Origin: Bin103 sp002238925
GTDB lineage: Bacteria > Spirochaetota > Spirochaetia > SZUA-6 > Bin103
Assembly (NCBI GenBank): GCA_965208065.1
Contig: OZ242313.1
Span: 2,790,001 to 2,854,000, forward strand
Direction of reading: 5' to 3'
Length of the DNA: 64,000 bases
A program made the position numbers and the translations under genes. Under the pieces are notes generated by a model. That model saw only the letters and a list, made by a program, of their open reading frames with translations. It was not told where the DNA came from and ran no database searches. This document shows positions 33,787 through 43,127 of the stretch, one piece after another (positions within the stretch are counted from its first letter, which is position 1; every line of letters begins with the position of its first letter).

Positions 33787-35304
33787 GTGTTGCTGTGCGC
33801 TACCGTTGCCGGCGCACAGTCGGACCTCGATCCACTGCCGGCAGAGTTGCTCGATGCGGCTCGTTCGGCGCTGGCGCAGGGTGCGCACGACTCGGCTGCG
33901 GCAAACCTGCGCCAGCTTCGGCTGCTCCATCCCGAGTCGCCGCTGGTGGCCGAGTCGTTGCTGCTGGCCGCGCAGGTCGCCGCGGCGCAGGACAACCCGT
34001 ACCGGGAGCGGTTTCTGCTCACTGAAGCGCGCCGCACGGTACGTGGCTTCGCGGCATCCGGCGTACTGGACGCCGGCGCCGCCGCCGGTATGCGCACGGC
34101 GATTGCGCAGCGGCTCGGCGAGCTGCTGGAGAAGGATCGCGATTACGAAGGTGCGTTGCGCAATTTCACCGAGGGCATCGCCCTGCTGGCGGCACGCGCC
34201 AGGACCGCCGCCTCGCCGGCCGAGCGGCGCGCTCTCGCCCATCTGCGGCTCGCCGCTGCCCGGCTGACCCATCGATACGGCGTTGGGCCGAACGGCGATG
34301 CCGAACGCTACTTTGATCAGATAGACCCCGCTCAACTCTCCGGAGAAGCGTCCGAGACCTACCGCGAGCTGGCCCGGGCGCTGATGTGGAACTACCTCAC
34401 GCCGCGCGAGCTCGGCCTCGAGGACGCCAACATTTCGGCCATTGCCACCGATGGCGACGACGTGTGGGTGGGGAGTTGGACGGGCGGACTTGCACGTTAT
34501 ACCCACTCCACCGGGCAGCAGTCCGTGTTCAGCGAGGGGCCGCGGTCGCTGATGTCGTTGCGCGTGCGCGACATCGAGACGGTAGATGACTACATCTGGG
34601 TCGGTACCGATCGAGGCCTGTCCGTGTACGCGTTGGCGAGCAGCCGCTGGCGTCACGAACTGACCATCGGTGACGAACAGGAGCCGGTCGCCCTGGCGGC
34701 CATTGCCACCGCCGGCGACACCGTATTCGCGGGTACGCTCGGACAGGGATTGTGGCGCGACGACGGCACCGGCTGGCATGCCCTCGAAGGGGCTCTGCCG
34801 GGATCGTTCATCACTGCCTTGCAGGTGGTGGGCGATACGCTGTGGATCGGGACGATCGATCTCGGTCTGGTCAGTCTCGACCTGGCGAGCGGCGCCGTGC
34901 GCAGTTTCGACGAGATCAATCCCGGCCTTGGACCGCAGAATGTCACCGCCATCGAGCCGGGCGCCGACCGGGCGCTGTGGATCACCACCTTCGGCGCCGG
35001 CGTGTATCGCTGGCAGCCGGAGGCCAACCGCATTTCGCACTTCAGCGCGGCCGGCGGTGAGCTTCCGGACGACTGGGTGCTTTCAGGTGCCATGGGCGAC
35101 AACGGCATGTACTTCGGCACGTTCGGCGGCGGCGTCGCGCACTACTCGCAGCCGGGCGGCTCCTGGTCGGTGATCAGCCTGGCGCACGGGCTGCCATCGC
35201 TCAATGTGGCAGTAGTGACGGCCGTCCGCGGCAGCGTCTACTTCGGCACTCTTGGCGGCGGGGTGGCCGTACTGTCGGAACGGCGCAGCGTGCACGGTCT
35301 CTAG
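33787..35304 (+). CDS. Exported TPR plus seven-bladed beta-propeller protein
   Basis: Not a named family. The N-terminal half (to about residue 215) is Ala/Leu-rich helical with TPR-like pairs (AARSALAQGAHDSAAANLRQ; DRDYEGALRNFTEGIALLAA). The C-terminal half has seven repeats of the two-component-regulator-propeller type: VWVGSWTGGLARY, IWVGTDRGLSVY, VFAGTLGQGLWRD, LWIGTIDLGLVSL, LWITTFGAGVYRW, MYFGTFGGGVAHY, VYFGTLGGGVAVL. GTG 33787 is the first standard start codon, but it falls inside an apparent signal peptide. The frame is open back to 33700 and encodes RYAALAAAVVVLLCATVAGA with no ATG, GTG or TTG before 33787. The true start may be a rare codon (for example CTG 33745). A periplasmic or outer-surface location is inferred; the role is unknown. 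Confidence 0.7.
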   Translation: MLLCATVAGAQSDLDPLPAELLDAARSALAQGAHDSAAANLRQLRLLHPESPLVAESLLLAAQVAAAQDNPYRERFLLTEARRTVRGFAASGVLDAGAAAGMRTAIAQRLGELLEKDRDYEGALRNFTEGIALLAARARTAASPAERRALAHLRLAAARLTHRYGVGPNGDAERYFDQIDPAQLSGEASETYRELARALMWNYLTPRELGLEDANISAIATDGDDVWVGSWTGGLARYTHSTGQQSVFSEGPRSLMSLRVRDIETVDDYIWVGTDRGLSVYALASSRWRHELTIGDEQEPVALAAIATAGDTVFAGTLGQGLWRDDGTGWHALEGALPGSFITALQVVGDTLWIGTIDLGLVSLDLASGAVRSFDEINPGLGPQNVTAIEPGADRALWITTFGAGVYRWQPEANRISHFSAAGGELPDDWVLSGAMGDNGMYFGTFGGGVAHYSQPGGSWSVISLAHGLPSLNVAVVTAVRGSVYFGTLGGGVAVLSERRSVHGL

Positions 35305-35314
35305 CAGGTCGGTC

Positions 35315-36610
35315 ATGAGGGGCAGCAGACTACTGATGCGTTACGTGGCGCGCGAGTTTGTGCTCTGGTTCGCCGCCGCGTTTCTGTTCTTCTTCTCGAT
35401 CTTCTTCGTGAACGTGCTGTTGGTTACTGCCACCGACATCATGGCCAAGCAGGTTCCGATCGAGGACGTGGTGCGCCTGGTGACGTATTCTCTTCCGCAG
35501 ATCGTCCACCTTTCGTTTCCGTTCTCCACGCTGCTCGCCGCGCTGCTCGTCCTGGGCCGGTTGAGCGGCGACCGCGAACTGATCGCCGTGCAGGCGCTGG
35601 GTATTCCACTGTCGCGGGGACTCGCGCCGATCGTCGGATTCGGCATGCTGTTCGCCGGCTTGTCATTTGCCACCAACGACATGCTGCTGCCGGCGAGCAC
35701 CATCGAATTCAATCGTGTGTACCGCAGCATCATCTACCGGAACCCTGGCTTGGAGCTGGAGCCTGACAGCGTCAAGCAATTCGAAGACACTGCAATCGTG
35801 ACCGGTGAACTGGCCGGTGAGGCGTTGCGCGACATCACCATCCTGGACCGCGACTCATCCGGCGAACTGCGCGTGATCACCGCGCGCGACCTTCGTCTCG
35901 TGGACAGCGGGCAGCAGACGGGCGTGATCACCCTGCGGCTCGGCGACGTGTTTACCCACCTGAGCGGGTCCGGTCGCGGGGACTTCGAATACGTCAGTGC
36001 CGATGTCCTCGATTACCAGATCGTGCTTCCGGAAATCATCGAGGCGCTGGTCGACATCGGCCCCGGTGAGCAGAGTTCACGCGACGTGTGGCGGTCGATT
36101 ACCGAATTGCGCGGCGATTGGCAGCGGGAACGCGACCGTATTCGCAGCGGCTTGGCATACGCACTGCTGTTCGATCTGGCGGCCGTGACCGAGGGTAGTG
36201 AGCTGCCCGCGCCGGCGCAACGGGCGTCGTGGCTGGGTGAGCGGCGCGAGCGCTTGCAAGGCGGGCTGCGCAAGTTGATCGACGCCGACGGTGAGCGCCA
36301 TGGTCGCGAGCTGCGCAACCACCTGTTCGAGTTTCACAAGAAGGTGGCCGTGCCGGCTGGTTGCCTGGTGTTCACGCTGTTCGCGATACCCGCCGGCCTG
36401 TTGGTGCCGCGTAGCGGACGCGCCTATGGCCTGCTGGTGGGAATGGGAGTGTTGGTCATCTACTGGGCACTGCTGGTCTCTGCCCATAGCGGCGGGCTGC
36501 GATTTCGATTGAGCCCCGCGGTTGCCGTGTGGACGCCCAACCTGGTTGTCCTGACGCTCGCCGCGGGCATCTGGGGTATCAGACGTTGGCGGCGCGGCTT
36601 CAACGGCTGA
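35315..36610 (+). CDS. LptF/LptG family permease (first of pair)
   Basis: A 431-residue YjgP/YjgQ family inner-membrane protein. TMs lie near residues 17-40 (FVLWFAAAFLFFFSIFFVNV), 60-80 and 100-120, and three lie at the C terminus, flanking a periplasmic beta-jellyroll region (IVTGELAGEALRDITILDRD and onward). The cytoplasmic segment LLAALLVLGRLSGDRELIAV is the usual coupling-helix area. LptF and LptG with LptB2 extract LPS or a related lipid from the inner membrane. The central domain has a helical insert (WRSITELRGDWQRERDRIRS). ATG 35315 was chosen over the later in-frame ATG 35336. Which paralogue is LptF and which LptG cannot be settled by eye. Confidence 0.87.
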   Translation: MRGSRLLMRYVAREFVLWFAAAFLFFFSIFFVNVLLVTATDIMAKQVPIEDVVRLVTYSLPQIVHLSFPFSTLLAALLVLGRLSGDRELIAVQALGIPLSRGLAPIVGFGMLFAGLSFATNDMLLPASTIEFNRVYRSIIYRNPGLELEPDSVKQFEDTAIVTGELAGEALRDITILDRDSSGELRVITARDLRLVDSGQQTGVITLRLGDVFTHLSGSGRGDFEYVSADVLDYQIVLPEIIEALVDIGPGEQSSRDVWRSITELRGDWQRERDRIRSGLAYALLFDLAAVTEGSELPAPAQRASWLGERRERLQGGLRKLIDADGERHGRELRNHLFEFHKKVAVPAGCLVFTLFAIPAGLLVPRSGRAYGLLVGMGVLVIYWALLVSAHSGGLRFRLSPAVAVWTPNLVVLTLAAGIWGIRRWRRGFNG

Positions 36611-37674
36611 TCCTGGCGTCGTTGCTGCCGGTGTTCGGCATCGCGGTGCTGTTTTTCGTCCTGATTATCGAGCTGGCGGACATCTCTCCGCAGATCTACC
36701 GGTACGTGTCTTCCGGGGTCGCTCCGGAAGTCGTGGCGCAGATCATCCTGCTCTACCTGCCCACGTGCATCGTGTACGCGGTTCCGCTCGCGCTGCTGTT
36801 TTCGGTCGCCTACACGCTCGGCTCCTACTATGCACGCAACGAACTGGTCGCGATGTTCGGCGCCGGGGTCAGTCTGCGGCGCCTCATCATCCCCATACTG
36901 GGCACCGGCTTGCTGCTGAGCGTCGGCCTGTTCCTGTTCGAGGACGCGGTAGCGATCGATACGTTGCGCAGGAAGAACCAGCTGCACCGCTCCGTGCTCG
37001 GGATTCAGCTTCGGCTGGACAACTTCGACGTCACCGTAACGAGCGCTACCGGCCGGCTGGTGTATCACGCCGCCAGGTACGATGACGAGGCGGCAGAACT
37101 GACCGACGTGGTGGTGGTGGAGCGTGACGGCGACGGCGGCATCGTGCGGCGCGTCGACGCCGAACGCGCGCGCTGGGATGGCGACCGATGGCAGTTTGAA
37201 GATCTGCGCCTGTTTCGCTGGCAGGACACCGGGCAAGGCCGGGTGATGGTAGAGGAGCAGATGGCAAGCCTGTCGGTTGAGGGCTTCGGAGACGGTCCGG
37301 CGACGTTCCGGCGCGGCAACCGCGAGGTATCGGAGATGCGCTACCTGGACGCGATGCATTGGGTGGAGACGCTGCGCCTGGCGGGACGCGATTTCCGGGG
37401 GCCCCTGACCGAGGCGTATGGGAAGATCGGCTTCGCGACCACTCCGCTGGCGGTCGCCCTCATCGCGGCAACGGCGGGCGGGTTGTTGCGCCGCAACATC
37501 ATGCTCATGAGCCTGCTGCTCTCCCTGGGCATTGCCGTGGTGTTCTACGTGCTGCGGCTGGCGGGCGGAATACTGGCGGAGAACGGCTTGGTTTCGCCGG
37601 AGGTCGGCGCGTTCGCGGCGGTGTTGCTGTTTCTCCTGACCGGGCTGCTGCTGTTGCAGTTGGCACGCACCTGA
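36586..37674 (+). CDS. LptF/LptG family permease (second of pair)
   Basis: A 362-residue paralogue with the same plan: TMs near residues 8-30 (LASLLPVFGIAVLFFVLIIE), 55-80 and 95-120, a periplasmic domain (DNFDVTVTSATGRLVYHAAR) and three C-terminal TMs starting AYGKIGFATTPLAVALIAAT. ARNELVAMFGAGVSLRRLII is the conserved cytoplasmic coupling block. TTG 36586 is taken as the start because it falls directly before the first TM with GGGG upstream. GTG 36529, deeper in the upstream gene, is the alternative. It overlaps the first permease gene by 25 bases. No lptA, lptB, lptC or lptD is in the window. Confidence 0.85.
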   Translation: MAARLQRLILASLLPVFGIAVLFFVLIIELADISPQIYRYVSSGVAPEVVAQIILLYLPTCIVYAVPLALLFSVAYTLGSYYARNELVAMFGAGVSLRRLIIPILGTGLLLSVGLFLFEDAVAIDTLRRKNQLHRSVLGIQLRLDNFDVTVTSATGRLVYHAARYDDEAAELTDVVVVERDGDGGIVRRVDAERARWDGDRWQFEDLRLFRWQDTGQGRVMVEEQMASLSVEGFGDGPATFRRGNREVSEMRYLDAMHWVETLRLAGRDFRGPLTEAYGKIGFATTPLAVALIAATAGGLLRRNIMLMSLLLSLGIAVVFYVLRLAGGILAENGLVSPEVGAFAAVLLFLLTGLLLLQLART

Positions 37675-37684
37675 GCGGCCCTGC

Positions 37685-38830
37685 ATGCGGTTTGCAGTCG
37701 ATCAGCTCGACCCGCACGGCACCGCGCGCGGAGGCAGGATGGTGCTGGGCGGTACGGAGTTGCGCACCCCGGTGTTCATGCCGGTGGCGACCAGCGCATC
37801 CCTGAAGGGGCTGTGGCCCGACGACCTCGACTCGCTCGGTTACCGGATCGTGCTCAGCAACACGTACCACCTGTACGTGCGTCCGGGCATTCCGCGCATA
37901 CGCCAGGCGGGCGGCCTGCATCGGTTCATGGCTTGGGACGGCGCGATCCTGACCGACTCCGGCGGCTTCCAGGTGTTCTCCCTGGCAACCTTGCGCAAGG
38001 TGGAGGAGGGCGGGGTGCGCTTCCGTTCGCACCTTGATGGGGCGCCGCTCCTGTTCACGCCCGCGGGGGTGGTGGCCAGCCAGCTCGGACTAGGCAGCGA
38101 CATCCTGATGCCGCTCGACGTGTGCACCGAGGCGGCGGCGGGCAGGGGCGAGGCCGAGCGCGCCGCGGAACTGACCTACCGGTGGGCGGCGGCAAGCCGC
38201 GCCGAGTGGCTTGCCGCCCGCGATTCGGCCACCGATGGCCGGCAGGTTGGCTCGCTGTTCGGCATTGTGCAGGGCCACTTTCACGCCGACCTGCGCCGCC
38301 GCTCCGCGGATCAGCTTGGCTCGCTCGATCTGCCGGGTTACGCCGTCGGCGGACTGTCGGTTGGCGAGAGCCGTGCCCGATTCCTGGAGTTCCTCGCCCT
38401 GTCGGTGCAACTGCTGCCGGCCGACCGTCCCCGCTACGTGATGGGCGTGGGCAGCCCCGACTATGCCATCGAGGCGGTGGCGGCCGGGGCCGATATGTTC
38501 GACTGCGTCTATCCCACGCGCGTTGCCCGGAACGCCCGCGCCCTGACCCTGAGTGGACCGCTGTCGCTGCGCACCGCGGGCGCCGGGGCGAGCGACGAAC
38601 CGATCGATAGCGCCTGCGGATGCCGGGTGTGCCGGCGCTTCAGCCGCGGTTACCTGCGCCACCTGTTCAACCAGCGCGAGATCATGGCAGCGGTGCTGAC
38701 CACGTACCATAATCTGGCCTTCATGGCACGGTTGATGGAAGACACCCGGGCCGCCATTGGCAACGGCACGTTCGCTGCATTCCGGCGCCGCTTTCTGGCC
38801 GATTATCTCCGGGAGGACGACCACGGATAG
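37685..38830 (+). CDS. tgt: tRNA-guanine transglycosylase
   Basis: Tgt exchanges guanine-34 for preQ1 in tRNAs with GUN anticodons. The 381-residue protein has TPVFMPVATSASLKGLWPDD, LSNTYHLYVRPG, the active-site block ILTDSGGFQVFSL, the GYAVGGLSVGES substrate loop, YVMGVGSPDYAIEAVAAGAD, the nucleophile-Asp segment MFDCVYPTRVARN and the zinc ligands CGCRVCRRFSRGYLRHLF. It works in the same pathway as QueA (5394). The murJ gene begins at or around its stop. Confidence 0.96.
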   Translation: MRFAVDQLDPHGTARGGRMVLGGTELRTPVFMPVATSASLKGLWPDDLDSLGYRIVLSNTYHLYVRPGIPRIRQAGGLHRFMAWDGAILTDSGGFQVFSLATLRKVEEGGVRFRSHLDGAPLLFTPAGVVASQLGLGSDILMPLDVCTEAAAGRGEAERAAELTYRWAAASRAEWLAARDSATDGRQVGSLFGIVQGHFHADLRRRSADQLGSLDLPGYAVGGLSVGESRARFLEFLALSVQLLPADRPRYVMGVGSPDYAIEAVAAGADMFDCVYPTRVARNARALTLSGPLSLRTAGAGASDEPIDSACGCRVCRRFSRGYLRHLFNQREIMAAVLTTYHNLAFMARLMEDTRAAIGNGTFAAFRRRFLADYLREDDHG

Positions 38831-40352
38831 CTCGCGCCGCGCGGTACTTTCGCTGATGGCATGTACGGCCCTGTCGCGCGTGCTCGGGTTCGTCCGCGTC
38901 GCCGTGATCGGTGCCGTGTTTGGCGCCACCGGAGTGGCCGATGTGCTCAACGCGGTATTCATGATCCCCAACAACCTGCGCAAACTGCTCGCCGAGGGCG
39001 CGCTGTCGTCGGCCCTGATCCCGGAGTTGGCGCGCGCGCTGCAGAGCCGGCGCGACGGCGCGGATGATCGTGAAGCACGGATCCTGATTCGCCGGGTGCT
39101 GACCCTGCTTACGGTCACGGTGTTGGTGGTGGTGACGCTGGCCGTGCTGTTCGCGCGCCCGGTCGTGGAGGTGATGCTGGAGTTCCCGGAAGCGTGGAAA
39201 ATGGAGCTTGCCGCCGAGCTGTTCCGGCTGGTGTTCCCCTACCTGCTGCTGGTCAGCGTGGGGGCGGTATTGATGGCGGTCCTCAACTGCCACGACGTGT
39301 TTGTCGTGCCCGCCCTGGCGCCGCTGCTGTTCTCGGTCAACGTGATCGCGGCGATCGTTCTGTTTCACCGCCATTGGGGGTTGCTGGCGGCGGGTATCGG
39401 CATCCTCGCCGGCGGCATCGGTGGGGTAGTGGGGCAGTTGCCGCTGTTCCTGCGGCGCGGCTACGACCTGCGTCCCGACTGGCGCTGGTCCGACCCCCGT
39501 GTGCGCCGCATCGTGCGCCAGTGGGTGCCGGTGGTGGCATCGGCTTCGATTTTCGCGATCACACAACAGGTCGCGCTGGTATTCGCCTCCGGGCTGGAAG
39601 ATGGCAGCACCTCGGCGCTGGCCAACGCGCTGGTATTCTGGCAGCTCCCGTTCGGCATTCTCTCGGTGTCGGTGGTTACCGCCCACTTTCCCCGTATGAG
39701 CCGCCATGCCGCTGCCGGCGACGGCGAGGCGCTGCGCGAGACCTTCGCGAAAGCGCTGCGGTTGATCGTAGCGCTGATGCTGCCGCCGGCCGTGTTCTAC
39801 CTGTTCTTCGGCGAGCAGGTGATTCAGGTTGCGCTCGAGCGCATGACGTTTACCGCGGTCGGGACGCGGCTCGCGAGCCGCGTGCTCACCGGCTATACGG
39901 TAGGGTTGCTGAGCGTCGCGGCGTTCAACTTTGCACAACGCTACTTCTACGCGATCGCGGACTACCGGACGCCGTTTTTGGTCTCTCTCGCGGTGGCGGC
40001 AATCGACATCCCGCTGGCCATCCTACTCAAGGAAACCGGCCTGCGGGTTGCCGGTTTGGCGGTTGCCAACTCAATCGCGTTTACGGCCGGTGCCGCCATC
40101 CTGTTGGCGGTGGCGCGCAGCCGGTTGCAGCGGTTGGCAGGAGCGCAGCCGGTCAGCTACGGGGTCCGGGTGGTGACCGCCAACGGCGCCTTGGCGGTAC
40201 TGCTGGCGGGCCTCGCAACGGTCACCGGTACCTGGTGGCAGACCGGCAGCACCTGGCAGAACGCCGCACTGATATGTTCGATCGGAGCGCTCGCGGTGGG
40301 CGTTACCCTGGCGCTCTACCGGGTGCTGCGGCTGGCGTGGTGGCAGCTCTAA
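38823..40352 (+). CDS. murJ: Lipid II flippase MurJ
   Basis: MurJ flips the peptidoglycan precursor lipid II. The protein has about 13-14 TM segments and the family start SSRRAVLSLMACTALSRVLG, with FVRVAVIGAVFGATGVADVL, FMIPNNLRKLLAEGALSSAL and ARYFYA-type blocks (FAQRYFYAIADYRTPFLVSL). The conserved N-terminal block begins upstream of the first ATG (38856). No ATG, GTG or TTG lies between the tgt stop (38830) and 38856. An in-frame ACG at 38823 has a perfect GGAGG six bases upstream and would give the normal family N terminus. I list that as the start; ATG 38856 or TTG 38757 are alternatives. Confidence 0.88.
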   Translation, partial: TDSSRRAVLSLMACTALSRVLGFVRVAVIGAVFGATGVADVLNAVFMIPNNLRKLLAEGALSSALIPELARALQSRRDGADDREARILIRRVLTLLTVTVLVVVTLAVLFARPVVEVMLEFPEAWKMELAAELFRLVFPYLLLVSVGAVLMAVLNCHDVFVVPALAPLLFSVNVIAAIVLFHRHWGLLAAGIGILAGGIGGVVGQLPLFLRRGYDLRPDWRWSDPRVRRIVRQWVPVVASASIFAITQQVALVFASGLEDGSTSALANALVFWQLPFGILSVSVVTAHFPRMSRHAAAGDGEALRETFAKALRLIVALMLPPAVFYLFFGEQVIQVALERMTFTAVGTRLASRVLTGYTVGLLSVAAFNFAQRYFYAIADYRTPFLVSLAVAAIDIPLAILLKETGLRVAGLAVANSIAFTAGAAILLAVARSRLQRLAGAQPVSYGVRVVTANGALAVLLAGLATVTGTWWQTGSTWQNAALICSIGALAVGVTLALYRVLRLAWWQL

Positions 40353-40353
40353 T

Positions 40354-43059
40354 CTAATTGTCGGAGGACACCGTCTCTAGCTGCGCAATCTTGTCGATAC
40401 TGTCGATCCGATAACGAAAGTCCTTGTTGTTGATGGTGAACTCAAGCTCATCGTTGGCACGATGATTCCAGAGTTCGACTCCGAGCGGCGACAGGTATGA
40501 AATGATGTTCCGGTTCGGATCAGATTCCCACGGTCCGAGGATCACGTACTGCTCGCTGGAATTGCTCTCTATGTTAGTCAGATTGACGCGGGTGCCGAAC
40601 GAAATCTTCGCGTCGTTGGCATCGGCAAGGTCGAAAATCTGTGCATTCTGCAGGTCCTCCTGCAGGCGCGACACGGAGTTCTTGAGTTGCTCCTGCTTCT
40701 CGAGAGCGGCCTTGTACTCCGCATTCTCACGCAGATCGCCCTTCTGCAAAGCAAGTCCGATCTCCTTCGAATTCTCGGGAATATCGACTTCCAGGATGTC
40801 ACGCAACTCGCGTTGCCGCCCCTCGTAGCCGGCGCGCGTTACCAGCAGGCCAAGGCGGACGGTCTCCTTGTCAGCTTCGTTGGCAAAACGATAGTCGGGA
40901 AAGCGCTCCTTGATCTGCTGCCGAACCCGCAGCTTGATGGACGGATCGAGTTCCTTCACATCTTCGACGAGCGTGTAGATGCGAGTGATCGACTCTTCCG
41001 TAGCCTGCGCGATGAATTCGTCGAGGCGGCTCTCCTTGAACAGGTAGTCGGCGATCTGCCGATTCAGCTTACGGTTGATCTGAGGATCTCGCTTGTTGCC
41101 AATATCGCGGTAGGTGAGGTCGAGCAGGTGAATCATGCCAATGAGCACCTTCTCCGGCCGGATTTCATGCTTGGCGAGCCATCCGACATCGCTCTCGTTG
41201 CGGACCAGCCATACGAACGGCAGCCGATACTCGCGATACTCGTCGACAATATCGGAGATCAATTCGGCTACCACCTCGGCATGCTCCGAAGTATTCAGGG
41301 TGTCTACAATCTGGCGGATCGGATGAAACAGGAAGATGCGTGCGTAGACGTGTGGCCAGGCACCGATCTCATTGTGAACATGGGTCAGAAAGTCGCGCGC
41401 CAGCGCGGCGCTGTCGAGGGTCCCGAACACGTATTCGAGGTCGTCGATGTCGGCGAACAGGTCGGCAAACGCCAGGCGCGTGTTGGGATCCAGGTAGGGG
41501 TAGTCGCGGTTCAACCGCTCGACGATCAACAAGCTGGCAATAGTGTTTTCGATCTGGCCCGACGATGCCTTCAGGAAACCGGCGAAATACTGGGACATGT
41601 CACCGAGATACTCGGAATCGGGCTGCGCCAAATCAAGGAACTCGTGCAGCGTCTGCACCCGGCTCAGGAAGGTCTTGGCCGAGCGGAACTTGTTGAACGT
41701 CTTTTCCTCGAAGGAAATAGGTCGATCGCGGACCGAGTACTGGTCGAGTTTTCCGGACGGGCTGCCGAACGCCGAATCAGTCTTCAGAATGCGCCGTGCC
41801 GTGGTGCTCCACTTGGTCCACTCGCTGGGCGTCAGGACGCGCGGTACCAGTTCCGCCTTGATGCGCTTCATGTCGGCCGCGTTGTTGAAGCTCTTGATGA
41901 TGGTACGCAGGGCCCAAGACGGATCCTCCTTGACCTTCTCCTTGACCTTGTCGCGCGGAGTCGTTGCAAGGATTACCCAGATATGGTCGTCGGCCAGAAT
42001 GTGCAGCGCGCTGACCGCCATCTTCAATGACATTCGGTGACCGCGTTTCTTCAAAAAGTCGATTACAAACTGATCGTCCTTGATGGACTTGATACGGCCC
42101 AGCCCCCATGCTCGATGAAACACGTAGTTGCCTTCATCGAAATTGATGTGTTTCTCGAAGTCGGCAATCGCTTCGTGTACGTTGCGCCACGACTGGCTCA
42201 AGTTGGAGACCTTGATGTAGTCGTCCAGGTGACTGTGTCCGGCATACCGATTGGTATAGACATCGACCAGTTCGGCGCGCGCTCCGTTGTTCTTGGGGTC
42301 GTGGTTGAGAATCCGTTTCAGAATGTCGACTGACGCGTCCCAGTGCTCTGCCTCGCGGTAGTGCGGGTACAGCGCCTCCAGCAGAGCTATCGCGCGATCG
42401 CCGCCAAGCGCCCGTGAAACACGCGCTTCGATCTGCATGAAGCCCTCCAAATCGTCCGGCTGAAGCTCGATGAGTTTCGCCCAGACCTGCTTGATTGGAG
42501 ATAGCTGCCGGCGATTGATATAACGGTGCAGGGCTTTCTTGTAGTACGAGATGGCACCGTCGAGATCGCTTTCTTCCTCGCGTTTTTCGGCAAGCGCGCG
42601 GACCGTGTCGGCATCCTCGAAGTCGACCTTGATGAGGCGCTCCCAGATTTCGTGTTGGCGCTCCTGGTCGCCCGTCTTTCCATACGTATCTGCCAACGTG
42701 CGCAGCGCGAACTTGTTCTCGCCGTGGGCCAGTATGCCAGTGCACAGGTACTGCACAATGTTCCACTTGGTACTGTCCACGAACATGTTCGTCAATACGA
42801 CCAGGTTGGAGTCGTCGACGATGCGTTTGCCCAGGGTCAGAGTACCAGCCAGATACAATGCGATGATGCTGTCCCGGCTGGCCTGCAGATGTTCGTCGCA
42901 GATACCCTGAACCTCATCCTGAACGCCCTGTTCGTTGGCCTCGCGCAGCAGGTCGTCAAGCTCATGGAAATTGGACGTCGTGTAGCCGTTCAACGACGCA
43001 CGCGTCCATTTCTCTTCGTTGAGCATCTCTCCGATTCGATCGATTAGCGTTTGTGTCAT
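40354..43059 (-). CDS. greA: GreA-type transcript cleavage factor fused to a large helical N-terminal region
   Basis: A 901-residue protein. The last ~165 residues form GreA: an N-terminal coiled coil with the acidic tip motif GDLRENAEYKAALEKQEQL (the Asp/Glu pair inserted into the RNAP secondary channel), then the FKBP-like domain (ISFGTRVNLTN, YVILGPWESDPN, ISYLSPLG). GreA normally has about 158 residues. The preceding ~735 residues are mostly helical, with TPR-like units (LRTLADTYGKTGDQERQHEI; DGAISYYKKALHRYINRRQL). I recall long GreA proteins of this kind in treponemes, which supports the spirochaete assignment. ATG 43059 has GGAG nine bases upstream. It follows the TPR gene by 68 bases on the minus strand and converges on murJ with one base between stops. 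Confidence 0.9.
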   Translation of the reverse strand: MTQTLIDRIGEMLNEEKWTRASLNGYTTSNFHELDDLLREANEQGVQDEVQGICDEHLQASRDSIIALYLAGTLTLGKRIVDDSNLVVLTNMFVDSTKWNIVQYLCTGILAHGENKFALRTLADTYGKTGDQERQHEIWERLIKVDFEDADTVRALAEKREEESDLDGAISYYKKALHRYINRRQLSPIKQVWAKLIELQPDDLEGFMQIEARVSRALGGDRAIALLEALYPHYREAEHWDASVDILKRILNHDPKNNGARAELVDVYTNRYAGHSHLDDYIKVSNLSQSWRNVHEAIADFEKHINFDEGNYVFHRAWGLGRIKSIKDDQFVIDFLKKRGHRMSLKMAVSALHILADDHIWVILATTPRDKVKEKVKEDPSWALRTIIKSFNNAADMKRIKAELVPRVLTPSEWTKWSTTARRILKTDSAFGSPSGKLDQYSVRDRPISFEEKTFNKFRSAKTFLSRVQTLHEFLDLAQPDSEYLGDMSQYFAGFLKASSGQIENTIASLLIVERLNRDYPYLDPNTRLAFADLFADIDDLEYVFGTLDSAALARDFLTHVHNEIGAWPHVYARIFLFHPIRQIVDTLNTSEHAEVVAELISDIVDEYREYRLPFVWLVRNESDVGWLAKHEIRPEKVLIGMIHLLDLTYRDIGNKRDPQINRKLNRQIADYLFKESRLDEFIAQATEESITRIYTLVEDVKELDPSIKLRVRQQIKERFPDYRFANEADKETVRLGLLVTRAGYEGRQRELRDILEVDIPENSKEIGLALQKGDLRENAEYKAALEKQEQLKNSVSRLQEDLQNAQIFDLADANDAKISFGTRVNLTNIESNSSEQYVILGPWESDPNRNIISYLSPLGVELWNHRANDELEFTINNKDFRYRIDSIDKIAQLETVSSDN

Positions 43060-43127
43060 CAGTTGTTACTCCGCTTGTTCCTTAGTCCCGTTGTTCAAAA
43101 TTGGCCCATTGCGATCCGGATTGTCCG

